A stretch of DNA of 64,000 bases from Tipula vernalis (taxonomy: Eukaryota; Arthropoda; Insecta; Diptera; Tipulidae). The stretch spans positions 51,591,389 to 51,655,388 of the forward strand of contig OY282558.1 in the NCBI GenBank assembly GCA_958295665.1, in the 5' to 3' direction. A program made the translations under genes and the position numbers. Under the pieces are notes generated by a model. The model made no database searches and was not told the origin of the DNA. It was given only the letters and a program-made list of their open reading frames with translations. Below, piece after piece: positions 1 to 12,400 of the stretch; within the stretch, counting starts at the first letter, position 1; every line of letters begins with the position of its first letter.

Positions 1-1560
1 TTCGTAGAAAAATATGGGCAAAAAAAATGTTTAGTATATATATTTAACAGTCATAACCCATATATATATATATATACACATATATAAATAGTGGCCATTT
101 ATCATAATAACATCCATTTTCATATCCTTTTTTTACCCCCGTCTCTACAAAAAATTTTTCGTTTTCCATTTAATTTCATTGGAAAATAGCGCAAATAAAT
201 TTCTATATCACATCTAAGAACTATGATATATTGCGCCATATACCATTTGTATAGAGAACCACTATACGCTTTCGAACCGCATCCAACACCAAGCAAACGA
301 AACTAAATACATACATCAACATTATACTACATATGACTTATGACTCTTTGATACCATGTTTCATGCACTGTATTCACATATATCTACCTTCATTGCTCTG
401 TTTAGTTCGAAAAAAAAACCCTAAAAATAACTATACACCAAACGAGCAAAAAAAAGCTCATAAAACTAAGCCTTGAAACAGGGCGAAAAAAAAATTCGTT
501 ATTTCCTCAACCCCAACTAAGATGAACATTGGAACACAACAACAACAAATGTAATCATCATATTTTTCATGATCCTGAAACTGAAACCCTTTTTACGAGT
601 AGAGTACTGTACATAGTTGTTGTTTATATGATGTGTGTTGTAACTAAAAATAATATTTTTCTACATTTTTTCCACAAAGGGATACATAATGCGAGATGGG
701 GGGACTCCTACAAACATACATACGTATACGTTTACGTACATTTATTATGAAAGTTTTGACATTTGTGATGATTTTTTATGTTGTTTCTGTTTATTTTTAG
801 ACATTTTTCATTTCAGCCTCAAAATTTTTTTTTGTTGTTTTTTTGGGTTATTCGGGAGGCGAAAATATAAATAAGGAAATTTAGGATTTTTTTTTGTTTT
901 TGTTTTTGTTTTCTGGAAAAAAATTTGTTTTTACTTTTTGTGGGGAAGTTTTGTTATTGTTAAAAAATCGATAAATCTATTAGCTTTAATACGAGAAAGA
1001 TTTTTAGTTTATGATAAGAATAATTGGATCGTGTTTGGATGAAAAGCTTACATTTGATTTATTGTGATTGAAATAACACTTATGTGTGTTAGTAAACATA
1101 TCGAAAATGATGGTTGTTGTTTACAAAAAGTTTTTTATTTTTGATTTTGATTAAGTTTGTGTGATGAAAAATAGGTACATAAAAAGTAAATTGTGGTGGG
1201 AGATTTAAAAAAAGAGAGTGATTTAGTTGGATTGCTTTAACAGTTTGGTGGCCTGTAGCAAAAGTTTTTTTAATTATAACCTCAAGATATATAATGTTCA
1301 ATGGGTCAAACCAAATAGAACAAGTAAATTATTTTTTAAATCGGTGACAGATAAATTACGCTTCATTCCCAGATTACACTTCGCAAGATTTCTCTATTTT
1401 AGATTTTCCAAACAATTTGGAATGAGCAGACTATTTGCCCTACAAGGTTCACAGAAAAAGGCGTATAAACGGAAAGAATTGTGGGAATTTTTTATTAAAT
1501 TCAACAAATTTCACTGCAAAATCGATGATAAACAAGAATGCAAGGCTTAAGTTGTAATTT
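1..1560. other. AT-rich non-repetitive stretch, no recognisable gene
   Basis: The sequence is AT-rich with homopolymer runs and a short TA microsatellite at about 60-86. The longest reading frame (1227-1550, plus strand, 107 codons) has no motif I recognise, and its composition (F, K, R rich) is what AT-rich DNA gives by chance. If the minus-strand gene model for this window is right, this is intron downstream of the recursive splice site at 1669. I see no other feature. Confidence 0.5.
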
Positions 1561-1600
1561 AAAGCTCTTACTGTAAATGAGCGTTGTATATAATATATTT

Positions 1601-1700
1601 ACTCACTTTCTAAGAAAAATACTTTGGCAGTATTGAAAACAGCCTTGAAATACTCAATGTCAACTCACCTGTAAAATAAAAAAATATTAGTTAATTTAAG
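1601..1700 (-). promoter_or_regulatory. Putative recursive splice site (zero-length exon) with downstream RS-exon donor
   Basis: Read on the minus strand, a T-rich tract with an upstream CTAAT branch-like motif leads into TTTATTTTACAG|GTGAGT, with the junction between 1669 and 1668. The acceptor CAG directly abuts a near-ideal donor. This is the juxtaposed 3'ss/5'ss motif known from recursively spliced long introns of Drosophila. A second donor-like site, AAA|GTGAGT, lies 62 nt downstream (donor at 1606-1601) and would define an RS-exon. If that exon were kept after the signal-peptide exon ending at 38599 (phase 1), the frame would hit TAG within 20 codons. This argues against an ordinary coding exon and fits a ratchet point. 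The alternative is a chance match; no transcript evidence is available here. Confidence 0.55.
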
Positions 1701-1739
1701 TCCTAAATTATTAAAAGCAAATTAAATTTACAAAATTAT

Positions 1740-2270
1740 TTATGTCGACTATTTGTTTACCCAGTAGGATTAGGGTTTAGTGATTTCCCAAAAGACCAAA
1801 TTTTCCTGAGAATCGAATGCTTGAAACTTCGAATATATATTTTATTCTTAGAATTGCTAAACTATTTGGATGTCAATTCTAAACATTTTAGAAAACCTGA
1901 AACATTTTACAATTATAACAACTTTTAGAAATTTAAGGTAGTAAAGTAACGCTTAAAATTTTGTAAAACAGATCAACAACTGCTTGAATTTTTCTAAATT
2001 CTGGGAGTAATTAGAAATTTAATAATCTTTCGAGTTTCCGGAATTTTCTTAATTTTCAAAATTACTGATTCAAAGAATCTCCAAAGTTCTAATTTAAAAT
2101 TTTTAAATTTCATTGAATTTTCATAATTTCTGTTATTTTAAATATTTGTGGTATAATGTAGAACCATTTAAATTCAATAAAATTACAAATGTTTTAAATT
2201 AAATCTTTTCAAATTCGAATTTAAATGAAATAGTATTGAAATTTGGGTGGGCGAATAAATTTTGAGAAGT
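1740..2270. other. AT-rich DNA, nothing recognised
   Basis: Homopolymer-rich AAATTT-type sequence without reading frames, internal repeats or motifs that I can support. Confidence 0.5.
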
Positions 2271-2399
2271 TTTGAAAACTTCTGACCATTTTTTGACATT
2301 TCTCGAATTTCCAGATATTAACAAAAATTTCAAAATATTACTTCGGTCTAAAAACACAATTCGGTCAAAAATGATGAAAAATTTGGTTTTTCCAAAACC

Positions 2400-2720
2400 A
2401 CTTGTATCATGGTATCTCGAGTATCTACCACGGTATCTCGAGAACGGATTGTTCGATCTAGAATCTTTTTTGCCAATCTGTTTCTATGGTGAAGGCCGAG
2501 ATTTGAAAAGCTTTTGGAACCTATGTCTCAAGTGGGTCCGGGTGCCTGCCATACGAATTGACCCAAAATACCTGGTTATAGAAATATTTACCAATTTTTT
2601 ATATATGCTGGTTTGTGGATTGAGTTGAAAGAGAGTTTGCGGTTGGGTTGAGGGTTGAGTTGGGGGCGGTTTGCGGGTTAATTGGGGTTGGGATGGTGTT
2701 GGACCAGCGTTTAGTGAGCA
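2400..2720. repeat. Copy of a dispersed repeat (related to about 49330-49640)
   Basis: This stretch shares a series of short matches, in the same order and orientation, with 49330-49640. Both contain 'CTCGAGAACGG / CTCCAAAACGG', then 'GCCTGCCATACGAATTG / ACCTGCCATATGAATTG', then 'CCAATTTTTTA' plus 'TATGCTG', and end in a TTGAGTTGGG-rich tail. A 118-codon frame (2272-2628, plus) crosses it but shows no known domain, and the other copy is not open. I treat both as decayed copies of one interspersed repeat of unknown class. Confidence 0.45.
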
Positions 2721-2780
2721 GTTTCGCAATCTATAAAATAAAGTGAGTGTTTGTATGTATGTACAGCATATGTGTATGAT

Positions 2781-2904
2781 ACTTAAACAAATCCACCCGA
2801 CTTGACCGATTTGAACCAAACCTTACAAAAATATTGTTTAAGACTTAAACAAATCCACCCGACTTGACCGATTTGAACCAAACCTTACACAAATATTGTT
2901 TAAG
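2781..2904. repeat. 62-bp direct tandem duplication
   Basis: Two head-to-tail copies of a 62-nt unit occupy 2781-2842 and 2843-2904. Both begin ACTTAAACAAATCC and end ATTGTTTAAG. I see a single mismatch between them (ACAAAAATA versus ACACAAATA), so the duplication is recent. No coding potential is apparent. Confidence 0.9.
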
Positions 2905-3187
2905 AGTTAGGAAAGGTCACTGTTAATATCTCAAACCTCAAATTGAACCTTTTCCATTTCAAATTAAACCTTTAGCAAATTAAATGAATGACCAATTAGG
3001 ATGGAACTTATCTATTTCTTAGCTGATTTTAGTGAAATTTGGCTTCCGCGATGGAAATGGGATTCTAAAATGAGTTTTGGATGAAATTCTGGAATATGGC
3101 CAAGTATGATGGAACAAGCCTATTTCTCAACCAATTATTATGAAATTCGGCTTGTTTGAACTTAACCTCCAACTTAACTCCAAACTC

Positions 3188-4450
3188 GTGATGGTGATGG
3201 TGATAGTGATAGTGATAGTGATAGTGATAGTGATAGTGATAGTGATAGTGATAGTGATAGTGATAGTGATAGTGATAGTGATAGTGATAGTGATAGTGAT
3301 AGTGATAGTGATAGTGATAGTGATGGTGATGGTGATGGTGATGGTGATGGTGATGGTGATGGTGATGGTGATGGTGATGGTGATGGTGATGGTGATGGTG
3401 ATGGTGATGGTGATGGTGATGGTGATGGTGATGGTGATGGTGATGGTGATGGTGATGGTGATGGTGATGGTGATGGTGATGGTGATGGTGATGGTGATGG
3501 TGATGGTGATGGTGATGGTGATGGTGATGGTGATGGTGATGGTGATGGTGATGGTGATGGTGATGGTGATGGTGATGGTGATGGTGATGGTGATGGTGAT
3601 GGTGATGGTGATGGTGATGGTGATGGTGATGGTGATGGTGATGGTGATGGTGATGGTGATGGTGATGGTGATGGTGATGGTGATGGTGATGGTGATGGTG
3701 ATGGTGATGGTGATGGTGATGGTGATGGTGATGGTGATGGTGATGGTGATGGTGATGGTGATGGTGATGGTGATGGTGATGGTGATGGTGATGGTGATGG
3801 TGATGGTGATGGTGATGGTGATGGTGATGGTGATGGTGATGGTGATGGTGATGGTGATGGTGATGGTGATGGTGATGGTGATGGTGATGGTGATGGTGAT
3901 GGTGATGGTGATGGTGATGGTGATGGTGATGGTGATGGTGATGGTGATGGTGATGGTGATGGTGATGGTGATGGTGATGGTGATGGTGATGGTGATGGTG
4001 ATGGTGATGGTGATGGTGATGGTGATGGTGATGGTGATGGTGATGGTGATGGTGATGGTGATGGTGATGGTGATGGTGATGGTGATGGTGATGGTGATGG
4101 TGATGGTGATGGTGATGGTGATGGTGATGGTGATGGTGATGGTGATGGTGATGGTGATGGTGATGGTGATGGTGATGGTGATGGTGATGGTGATGGTGAT
4201 GGTGATGGTGATGGTGATGGTGATGGTGATGGTGATGGTGATGGTGATGGTGATGGTGATGGTGATGGTGATGGTGATGGTGATGGTGATGGTGATGGTG
4301 ATGGTGATGGTGATGGTGATGGTGATGGTGATGGTGATGGTGATGGTGATGGTGATGGTGATGGTGATGGTGATGGTGATGGTGATGGTGATGGTGATGG
4401 TGATGGTGATGGTGATGGTGATGGTGATGGTGATGGTGATGGTGATGGTG
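3188..4450. repeat. Hexanucleotide tandem array (GTGATR)n, 1.26 kb
   Basis: About 210 units of a 6-bp repeat: two GTGATG units, then 20 GTGATA units (3200-3319), then about 188 uninterrupted GTGATG units (3320-4450). I see no substitutions inside either block, and the A-to-G change between blocks is sharp. Because the period is a multiple of three and contains no stop, several frames stay open over more than 430 codons: Val-Met on the plus strand, Ser-Pro and Ile-Thr on the minus strand. These are by-products of the repeat. The perfection suggests very recent expansion or a collapsed or inflated assembly of a simple repeat. Confidence 0.97.
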
Positions 4451-4451
4451 A

Positions 4452-4917
4452 ACTTAATATTTGTTTTTGCAAGCATTAAGCTTTACCGTCTGTAAATCGT
4501 TTTATAGAAAATATTTCCTCTATTAGGTCAATAAAAATTCTCAGAACTATAACTAAGTTGAGGAGCAAGTTTCATGTTAAGGTGGAGATTATGTTGGGTG
4601 TTGAGTTGAAAGTTGGGGTTCAGTTAGGGATTGATTGATTCGGGAGCTAGTTTTAGTTGACTTGATATAATCTCACGAACGCACGTAATACAGACCAAAG
4701 TTCTGATCACTTCGTGAGGTTTCAGCCCTTTATATTTTGGAGTTGGTTTTTCTTCTATGCGTCAAATAATTTTCGTTTTGAAATTAAATATCATAATTTA
4801 ATTGAAATTAAAATAGTGTAAATTTGGGAGAAAACCATTCGTACTTTGTTTTGAGATATTACTGTCTTACCCTACTTCTATCAAGAATCTCCAGTTTTAT
4901 CTAAAACGTGATTCATC
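4452..4917. other. AT-rich spacer, nothing recognised
   Basis: A TTGAGTTG-rich tail at 4555-4660 resembles the ends of the dispersed repeat at 2.6 kb and 49.6 kb. Beyond that I see no feature before the LINE remnant. Confidence 0.4.
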
Positions 4918-5367
4918 ATGCGTGTGTACTGTTTTAGCTACCCAAAACCCGTAACCAGCCGCGAATCCGTGTCACGCTTTGAAAAATGCAAACAAGCATT
5001 CCATCCTGATTGTGTATGCTGAAATTTTTAAAAACGGGGTAAATTGTTCAAAGATTTCACTTATGCGAAATTCGTTTGCAACAGCTGCAAATCAATTGAA
5101 GATGGTTTCCTTAACCAGGAGAATCACGATATTAAGGTGAAGTGCGAAGAATTACTTAACTTGGTCACCAACGATAACCTTATAATGGATACTAAATTGA
5201 ATAAATTGAAAAGATTGATTAGTTCCCAGCGCCACGTTCAATTCACTGGTGGCCTACTACCGCCACACTTTACCTTATTACAAACATTCCAGCACCTATT
5301 ACAACATCTATTATATCGGACTCTTCTAATCAACCATTACAGTCTAATCAGGAGCCGTTCGAGTTGA
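4918..5367 (+). pseudogene. LINE ORF1 remnant with PHD-like zinc finger (broken)
   Basis: A frame opening at ATG 4918 encodes cysteines followed by KCKQAFHPDC, then stops at TGA. The next frame (5044-5367) carries FVCNSCKS and a Lys/Leu/Asn-rich stretch. The pattern C...C-x2-C...FHPDC...C-x2-C is typical of PHD-type fingers at the N terminus of ORF1 (gag-like) proteins of CR1/Jockey-like non-LTR retrotransposons. An endonuclease fragment of a LINE lies about 450 bp downstream on the same strand, supporting one decayed element. The reading frame is interrupted by a stop or frameshift near 5020 and is surely non-functional. The clade assignment is uncertain. Confidence 0.5.
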
Positions 5368-5820
5368 GAATTCAGATTGCGTACAGTACCTGTAGTTCGA
5401 AGGAAGTATTTGTATATTTCCCGTCTTCATCCAACTACTACCTTCGAGTCAATATTTCATTACACTACATCTAAAAACAGCATTTTTGTCCTGCTTCTCA
5501 CTGTCGCCTAAAGACAGGGATCCAGCAGAAATATTGTTCGAATCTTTTAAGATTGGAGTTATCGAAAACATGCATGGTACCTTAAAAAATCATGATTAAA
5601 GGCCACCTGAGGTTATAGTTCGCGATTTTCAAGAAAGACGCCGTTCAAAAATCGAGAAAGGAGATCACAGCGAAATATCAATTTACCTTCAATCAATACA
5701 TTAAATTCTAATATTTTAAATAGTAATCCTAACTTTCTAAATTCATATACATACTCGTATATCTAATTCTAGCAATATCATCAATGGATGTAACAATTTC
5801 GTCAATAGCTTATTAATTTT
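5368..5820 (+). mobile_element. Middle part of a decayed LINE
   Basis: This lies between the ORF1 finger remnant and the endonuclease remnant. No frame is conserved well enough to recognise. It is assigned to the element from position only. Confidence 0.35.
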
Positions 5821-6103
5821 TTATTTTAATTGTAGTGGCATACGATCAAAATCATAAATTTCTGACGACGTAATAATTCTGACCGAAACATGGCTTACAG
5901 TTGATTTTAATGATGCGGAGTTTTTCCCTTCGAACTTTTGCATTTTCCGTCGCAATCGGTATAACTTTAGCACAAAACTTAAAGGTGGTGGTGTGCTTAT
6001 TGCAGTACGCAAAAATTATTCTTGTGAACTTTTATTTTCCCACCCAATCATGGAGTTCATTGCTATTAAACTCAAACTCAACTCGCCGTTTACTTTCCGC
6101 TAG
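5821..6103 (+). pseudogene. LINE ORF2 endonuclease (EEP) N-terminal remnant
   Basis: In one frame this reads FYFNCSGIRSKS, an in-frame stop, then a segment with the LTETWL motif about 15 residues later and GGGVLIAV about 35 residues after that, ending at TAG 6101-6103. LTETWL carries the catalytic Glu of the apurinic-like (exonuclease-endonuclease-phosphatase) domain at the start of ORF2 in Jockey/CR1-like non-LTR retrotransposons, and GGGVLIAV is a conserved strand of the same domain. The rest of ORF2, including the RT, is not found downstream. The copy is therefore both internally broken and 3'-incomplete, running into AT-rich repeat DNA. Confidence 0.8.
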
Positions 6104-6640
6104 AACCAACTAAGTCTAAGCGTGAATCATTCCAATTAGGTCGCTTGTGGTCGACAGACTTTTCATTCGGGGTTTGTTGATTAATCTGTTGCCAATCTTT
6201 ATATAGAAAACGCTTTATACAAGCAAACCGAAAATGATTTTCAGAGTTTCTATATAACTATGAAAATACTACGGTGAAGCCCCATTATATCAAATTCGAA
6301 GAAATCTAAAAAATTTATTTATTTAAGTAAAGTTTTCTTATTTTACTTCTTTACGACTCAGTTAGCCAGCCATAGTGCATTTCCATACAACAAAATTTCA
6401 ATTTTAGCGAATGAAAATTCGTTGCGAAACTTCGTTATACTGAAAATGTCATTGTTGCTTTGGCTACAAAATTCTGAAAATCCTTAGAATTTTCTGATGT
6501 TAAGAAAATTTAGGTTTTTCATATTTTTGTGTGTGCTACCGATGAGCGCGGAAGAGAAAAGACGACTAATTTGTATAATCAGAAATGACCCCTAATTTTG
6601 TATAATCCTAACAATTTTCAAAATTCCAGTATGGAATTTC
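6104..6640. other. AT-rich DNA, nothing recognised
   Basis: No frame, repeat or motif that I can support between the LINE remnant and the satellite. Confidence 0.4.
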
Positions 6641-9470
6641 TAAATTATTTGCTTTATAGGATATAAAGAATCTGTAGAGTTTTAAGAATTTATAGAATTT
6701 ATAGAACTAACGGAGTTCAAATAATTTGTAGAACTCATAGAATCTACAAAATTTTAAGAATTTATAAAATTCTTAAAATTTTCAGAATTAGTAATATTTT
6801 TACAATGTATAGTATTTTAACATTTTAGAATTGATAGACTTAATAATATTTATAGAATTGGCCGAGTTTATAAAATTTAGAGAATTTCTTAAATTTAAAT
6901 TTTCACAATTGTGAAATTGAATGTGCAGAATTTGTAGGATTTATAGAATTGACATATGTAGTTTCAATAATTTATAGAATTTAGGGAATTTATTGAATTT
7001 ATCAAATTTGTATAATTCAAATAACTTATAGAATTTATAGAAAATTATCGAATTTCTAGAATAAGTAAAATTTGAGTATGTAAAATTTATTTAACTGACA
7101 GAGTTGAAATTTTTTTTGTAAATTTAAAGAATTTATAAAGATTATAAAATTTATAGAATGAATAGAACTGTTAAAATTTATGGTATTTAAACATTTTAAA
7201 ATTAATAAAATTTAAAAAATTTATAGAATTTGTAAAGTTTTTAAAATTTAGAGAATTTCCAAAATTTAAATTTTCAAAATTTAGAGATCATAGTGAATTT
7301 TGAAGAATTTATAAAATTTTTAGAAAATTGAATTTATAGAACTGACAGAGTTGAAACAGCTTCTTTAAATTTCTTATACAATACAAAATTTAAAGAATTT
7401 ATAAAATCAAAACTTTTACAATTTTTAAACTATAGAATCGTTAAAATTAATCAGATTTATAGCAATTCTAGAATTTAAAAAATTTGTAGTTCCTATTGTA
7501 GTGCAAGTTATAACATTTATAGAATTTGTTGAATTTATATAAAACATAAAATTTAAAGAATTTATAGAATTTATCAAATTTACATAATTTATAGGATTCA
7601 AAGTATTAATGTGCTTTGCGAAATTTGTAGGATTTATAAAATTTGTAGTACTTAAAGAATTTTCGAAAATTGAAAATTTTCGAAATTGGTCTTCCATAAT
7701 TGAAATTATGGAATTTATAGAATTTTAGAATTATTAAAATTTATGCAATAAATTGAATTTCCACAACTTTTAGAATTCAAAATTGTTTTTAATATTTATT
7801 GAATTTAATAAAATTTTTAAGTTTATAAAAATTATTATTAGTTTTATTAATTAAGTTAGATCAATTTACAGAATTAATAGAATCTATAAAATTTAAAGTA
7901 TTTTACAATTCATAGAATTTATAGAATATTTGGCATTTATAGCATTTAAAAACTTTATGCAATTTAGAGAATTTATAGAATTTCTTTAATAGGTATATAT
8001 CGAATTTAATGATTTATAAGATTTTGAGAACTTTTAGAGTAGAAATAATTTATAGAACTTATAGAATTCATAAAATTTATTGAAATCATAAAATTTTTAG
8101 AATTTATAGTATTTAAAAATTTAAGAATTGATAAAACTTCGTAGGGTTTATAAAATTTAGAGAATTCTTGAATTTAAACTTACCGAATTTAAAGAACTGG
8201 AAGTGAATTTTTAGACTTAATTAGCAGAATTTGTAGGAGTTATAGAATTGACTGAGTTTAAATAATTTAACGAATTTATGGAAATTATGGAATTTAAAGA
8301 ATTATTTAAATTTATAGAATTTATCGAATTTATTATCGAATTTATTGAATTTATCAAATTTAAAAGGTCCAAATAATTTATTAAATTTTACAAAATTATC
8401 GAATTTTTAGAATACGTATAATTTGTGTTTTTAGATTTTAGAGAACTGGGAAAGTTGAAACAATTTATGGATTCTGCTAAATTTGAAGAAATTAATAAAA
8501 TCATAAAATTTATAGAATTAATAGATTGTTTAGAAATTTAGAAAATTATCAATTTTTTAAGATAATTTTAACACGTTTTACAGATAAATCGTAGAAGTAT
8601 TTTACTGTTTACGAACAATTATTCAATTAAATTAAATTAAAGTAAAAATTGGTAATTATAAAAAATTTCCTGACCCAGAAATGCTGTGTTATCGTGACGA
8701 AGAAAATTTGTAGGAGAATTTGGCAGTATTTTGCCCGGTTTCACAAAAAAATATCCAACCCTTAGAGTTTTTCGAGTTTTCAGGCTCTAAAATTAGAATC
8801 TATAAAATTTATGGAGTTGGTAGAATCTAAAAGATTTATAAAATTTATAGAATTTAATAAATTTTATAAGGTGTATCGAATGAACATAATTTATAGGATT
8901 TATAGCCATTGAAAGAACAGAAAATTTTAGACTTTATAGAATTTAAAAGATTTATATTTTTTATAAATATTATAGAGTTTAAATTTATAGAATTTATTGA
9001 ACTTATAAGATTTGTAGAAAAAATAGTAATTATAGAATTTTTTAAATAATGAAAATTTTAGTTTGTAGAATTTATGAAATAAATTACATAACTTATAAAA
9101 TTTGTAGAATATCTAAAATTAGTAGAATTTGGAGGGAATTCAATACATAATCTAAAACTTTTATAGAATTTTTAGAACTGACAGATTTGGAAAAATTTAA
9201 CGAATTTATCGAATAAAAATTCTATAAATTCTATAATAAAATACACAAATAGTTATTTTAAAAATTTCATAATTTGTGTATGTAATTAACCTTATTTTAT
9301 GTGAACCTTAACCTGTTAACCTGTTAACTATAAATCTTAGAGAATTTTTATAAAATTTTTTGAATTTTGTTATCTATTTTTATTATAGAATTTATTGAAT
9401 TCATAGCATTTAGAGAATTTAAAGAATTTATAAGATTTAGATATCGGGTAAATGGCCCATGTCGAATTTT
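6640..9470. repeat. Degenerate GAATTTATA satellite, about 2.8 kb
   Basis: The 9-10-bp motif GAATTTATA (variants TAGAATTTA, AGAATTTAT, AAAATTTAT) recurs throughout, in loose tandem and mostly in the plus orientation. The copies are much diverged with small indels, so only short chance frames exist (for example 7425-7697 minus, an Asn/Ile-rich string). The same motif in opposite orientation (ATAAATTCT) fills 20160-20480. A 9-bp satellite of another sequence, GAATCTTAT, lies at 54.9-57.3 kb. Confidence 0.8.
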
Positions 9471-12400
9471 TAAAATTCCTTTATTCATAATTCTGAAGAA
9501 GGTTCAATTTTGAAATAATTTTTAGAACTTTTGAGAATAATTCCAACACAATTTCGTGATATCGTAATAGACATTTGAAAATAATTATTAAATAAACTTT
9601 GCATTCAAAAGCTGACAAATGTTACCTAAAAATTTCGATCGTGTGGTTATAACAAACTTGAAAAATATTCTATCTTTTAAATAGAATTTGAATCAATTCC
9701 ACTCTTCTATATATCGGTAAACGGTTCTTAATCCAAACTTTTTATTTAATATTTAATCTTAATTCCTCACCATTAATAACTCTATATTTGAATGTATACA
9801 TAAAACCAGAAATAAATAAATAATAAGATTTGATACTAAAATACCAACCAAACAAAATAAAAAAATGAAAAATTATTTCCATCTTCATTCAAAAAATAAA
9901 AAAAATGTGATAATTCTTAATTCAATTCATTCATTAACACTCCCATCTTATCCCAATATACGTACGGTATTGTGTTATTATTCTTCTTCTAACTTTTGTA
10001 TATATTTGACTGGTTTGTTTTCTTTTCATTATTATTACTACTACTACTATTATTATTATGGTTATTATTATTAAAAAGACAACATACAAAACTATAGAAT
10101 ATTATTTGTAATAATTGTTTATTCAGCTGTTAAGAAGAGGACTATGACTTTTTGTTGGTGGAACTATAAAATATAAATAAACCTACAAAAGACGGTTGTT
10201 CATTAAACAAAAAAAAACTCTATAATGAAATTTTATTTTATAGACATTAATATTTAAAAAAAAATCGCTGATAAGGAATAAAAAAATTAAATTTAAAACA
10301 AAAACCGATTTAGATAAGAGCGGTTCGGTTTTATAGACATTTTTAGATTTGATTTTTTAAAAGTAAATTTTCGTTATCTTTTTGAAATTAATAGTCCTTT
10401 TGAACGTTAATGTACAATACTATTACCCGGCACCCCTCCTTTATGAATAATATTAATCAAAACTACCCATTGTTACACACACGAATAATAAGATTTGGTA
10501 TACACCTTGAGCTTCCTCTGCTTTAATCTAATACCTACATAATGTAAAAAATTTGCAATCATATTATTTCGTGCACAATAAATTTCATTTCTCAAAGAAA
10601 TGAACGTCTTTTATACGCACATACATACATGTGTATGAACCCCTAAGAAATGTATAAGGGATGCGATAATTTTAATCTAAACTTCCTTTCACATTGCAAA
10701 CGAACACGGAAGAAACGCACACAGCAGGCATAACACATTCTTCGGGGGGTAAGTATACATACACCGAGTGAAAGTAATAAAAACATACCCACATAGCGAA
10801 CATATAATCTTAAGACGACACGTAACACAAGAAAATAAAAAGGTATATAAATTACTCTCCGAAAAAGGGATGATAAAAATAAAAATTTTATATATGTAGG
10901 CACATAAGGGATGATGAATAATAAAAAAAAAATTAACAACCCCGCATCCGAAAACGACGTGTACATAGCATAAAATCAATATATTTTATTATTTGATTGC
11001 AGTTCCATTATTTTCTATTCTTATGTGTGTCTGATTTGACTTTTTCTTATTTGTCATTCTTATAGACATACAATATAAGAAGAAGGTAATCAACCAGCAA
11101 AAAGTGTACCTACAAAATGCAATTACATATCCCGTGTTTTTTATACCGAACCGAAATATATAAAATCAATAAGTTAAATTACACAACATTTTTAATTTTT
11201 TTCATATTGAAGGGGATGAATGAATGAATATATAAAACAGACATGAAACATGGGGTTCATGAATGTGGAACCGATGAACATTATTGACAATATACCTTTT
11301 GAAAATAAATCGAAAAGGTGAAATTATTATTTCTTGAATGCATTTCGATTATAAACTGTAAATGTAAGTAATAGGGGATTTTTTTAGTTTACATGGCAGT
11401 GGATAATATAGGGTTGGTTATCTATGTTTGGTCTGTATTTAATGCCCTGTATGTATATGCTGCTATGATAACGTAAAATGTAACAATAATAATAAAATAC
11501 TAAACCAGGAGGGGAGCTCTTATAGTTTGGGGGTACTGTGTAATTTGGTGTAGTTTCCTGAAAATTATATATCCGTAATATAATGGTTTATAGGGCAATA
11601 TCCGGTAAAATATTTTATTCTTGGGTCGATATAAAACAGTCGGATTGAGTATATTAGTGGGGATTCCTAGAAACTTATATTGTCACGCAGACCCCTATAA
11701 ATGAAGAAAATGCAAAAACAGATTGTAGCCTTGCAGCGAAGAAAAAAGTTCTAAAATATCCTGGAAATAGTTTCGACTTAACTATAATTTATTTCCAATC
11801 AAATGTGTCATATTTAACCAGGGTTTCACACCAAAGTTGTACTAATGTTGGGAAAAGATAGTGTTTGTTCATTTTGTGTAATTACACTAATTTTTGAACT
11901 TCTTAATGCCTGATTTTAGGGCGTGAAACTCTCTTAAAATAGAAATTTTGCTAGCTTTAATAGCATCCCTAATTAAATGCACTTGACCTTTATCAATAAT
12001 CTACCTTTTGAAGTAGGATTATTTTAACTTATTTCAAACTGAATGGTTTTCAATAAGTACGTATGTTGAATGTGAAAATGGATAAAATATCCATCAATCA
12101 ATAAGCAGCATTTTTATAACAGTACACCACCCATGATGAGCGATAACAAAATAATCAACAATGTTAACAACTCATTGTAATGACACGCAGTGTTTAACAA
12201 AATATCAGGATATTACCAATCAATATAAGACATATATAACATATCAATCATCGTACTCACACAATATGTAAATTAAAGACATGACCAATAAAACAACAAA
12301 ATTTGTGTGTTCTTATCAATTGATATCCCATATATACGAATAAAAAAAAAAATTTGTGTTTGTTTTATGTATGATCATTAAACGTAATAACATTTAATGT

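Noticed and set aside
1227..1550. 107-codon plus-strand frame
   Set aside because: No motif, AT-driven composition, and the sequence would be intron in the opposite-strand gene model. I could not support it as a gene.
3127..4495. Three overlapping frames over 430 codons encoding Val-Met, Ser-Pro and Ile-Thr repeats
   Set aside because: They arise only because a 6-bp repeat has no stop in these frames. No non-repeat protein sequence of substance flanks them.
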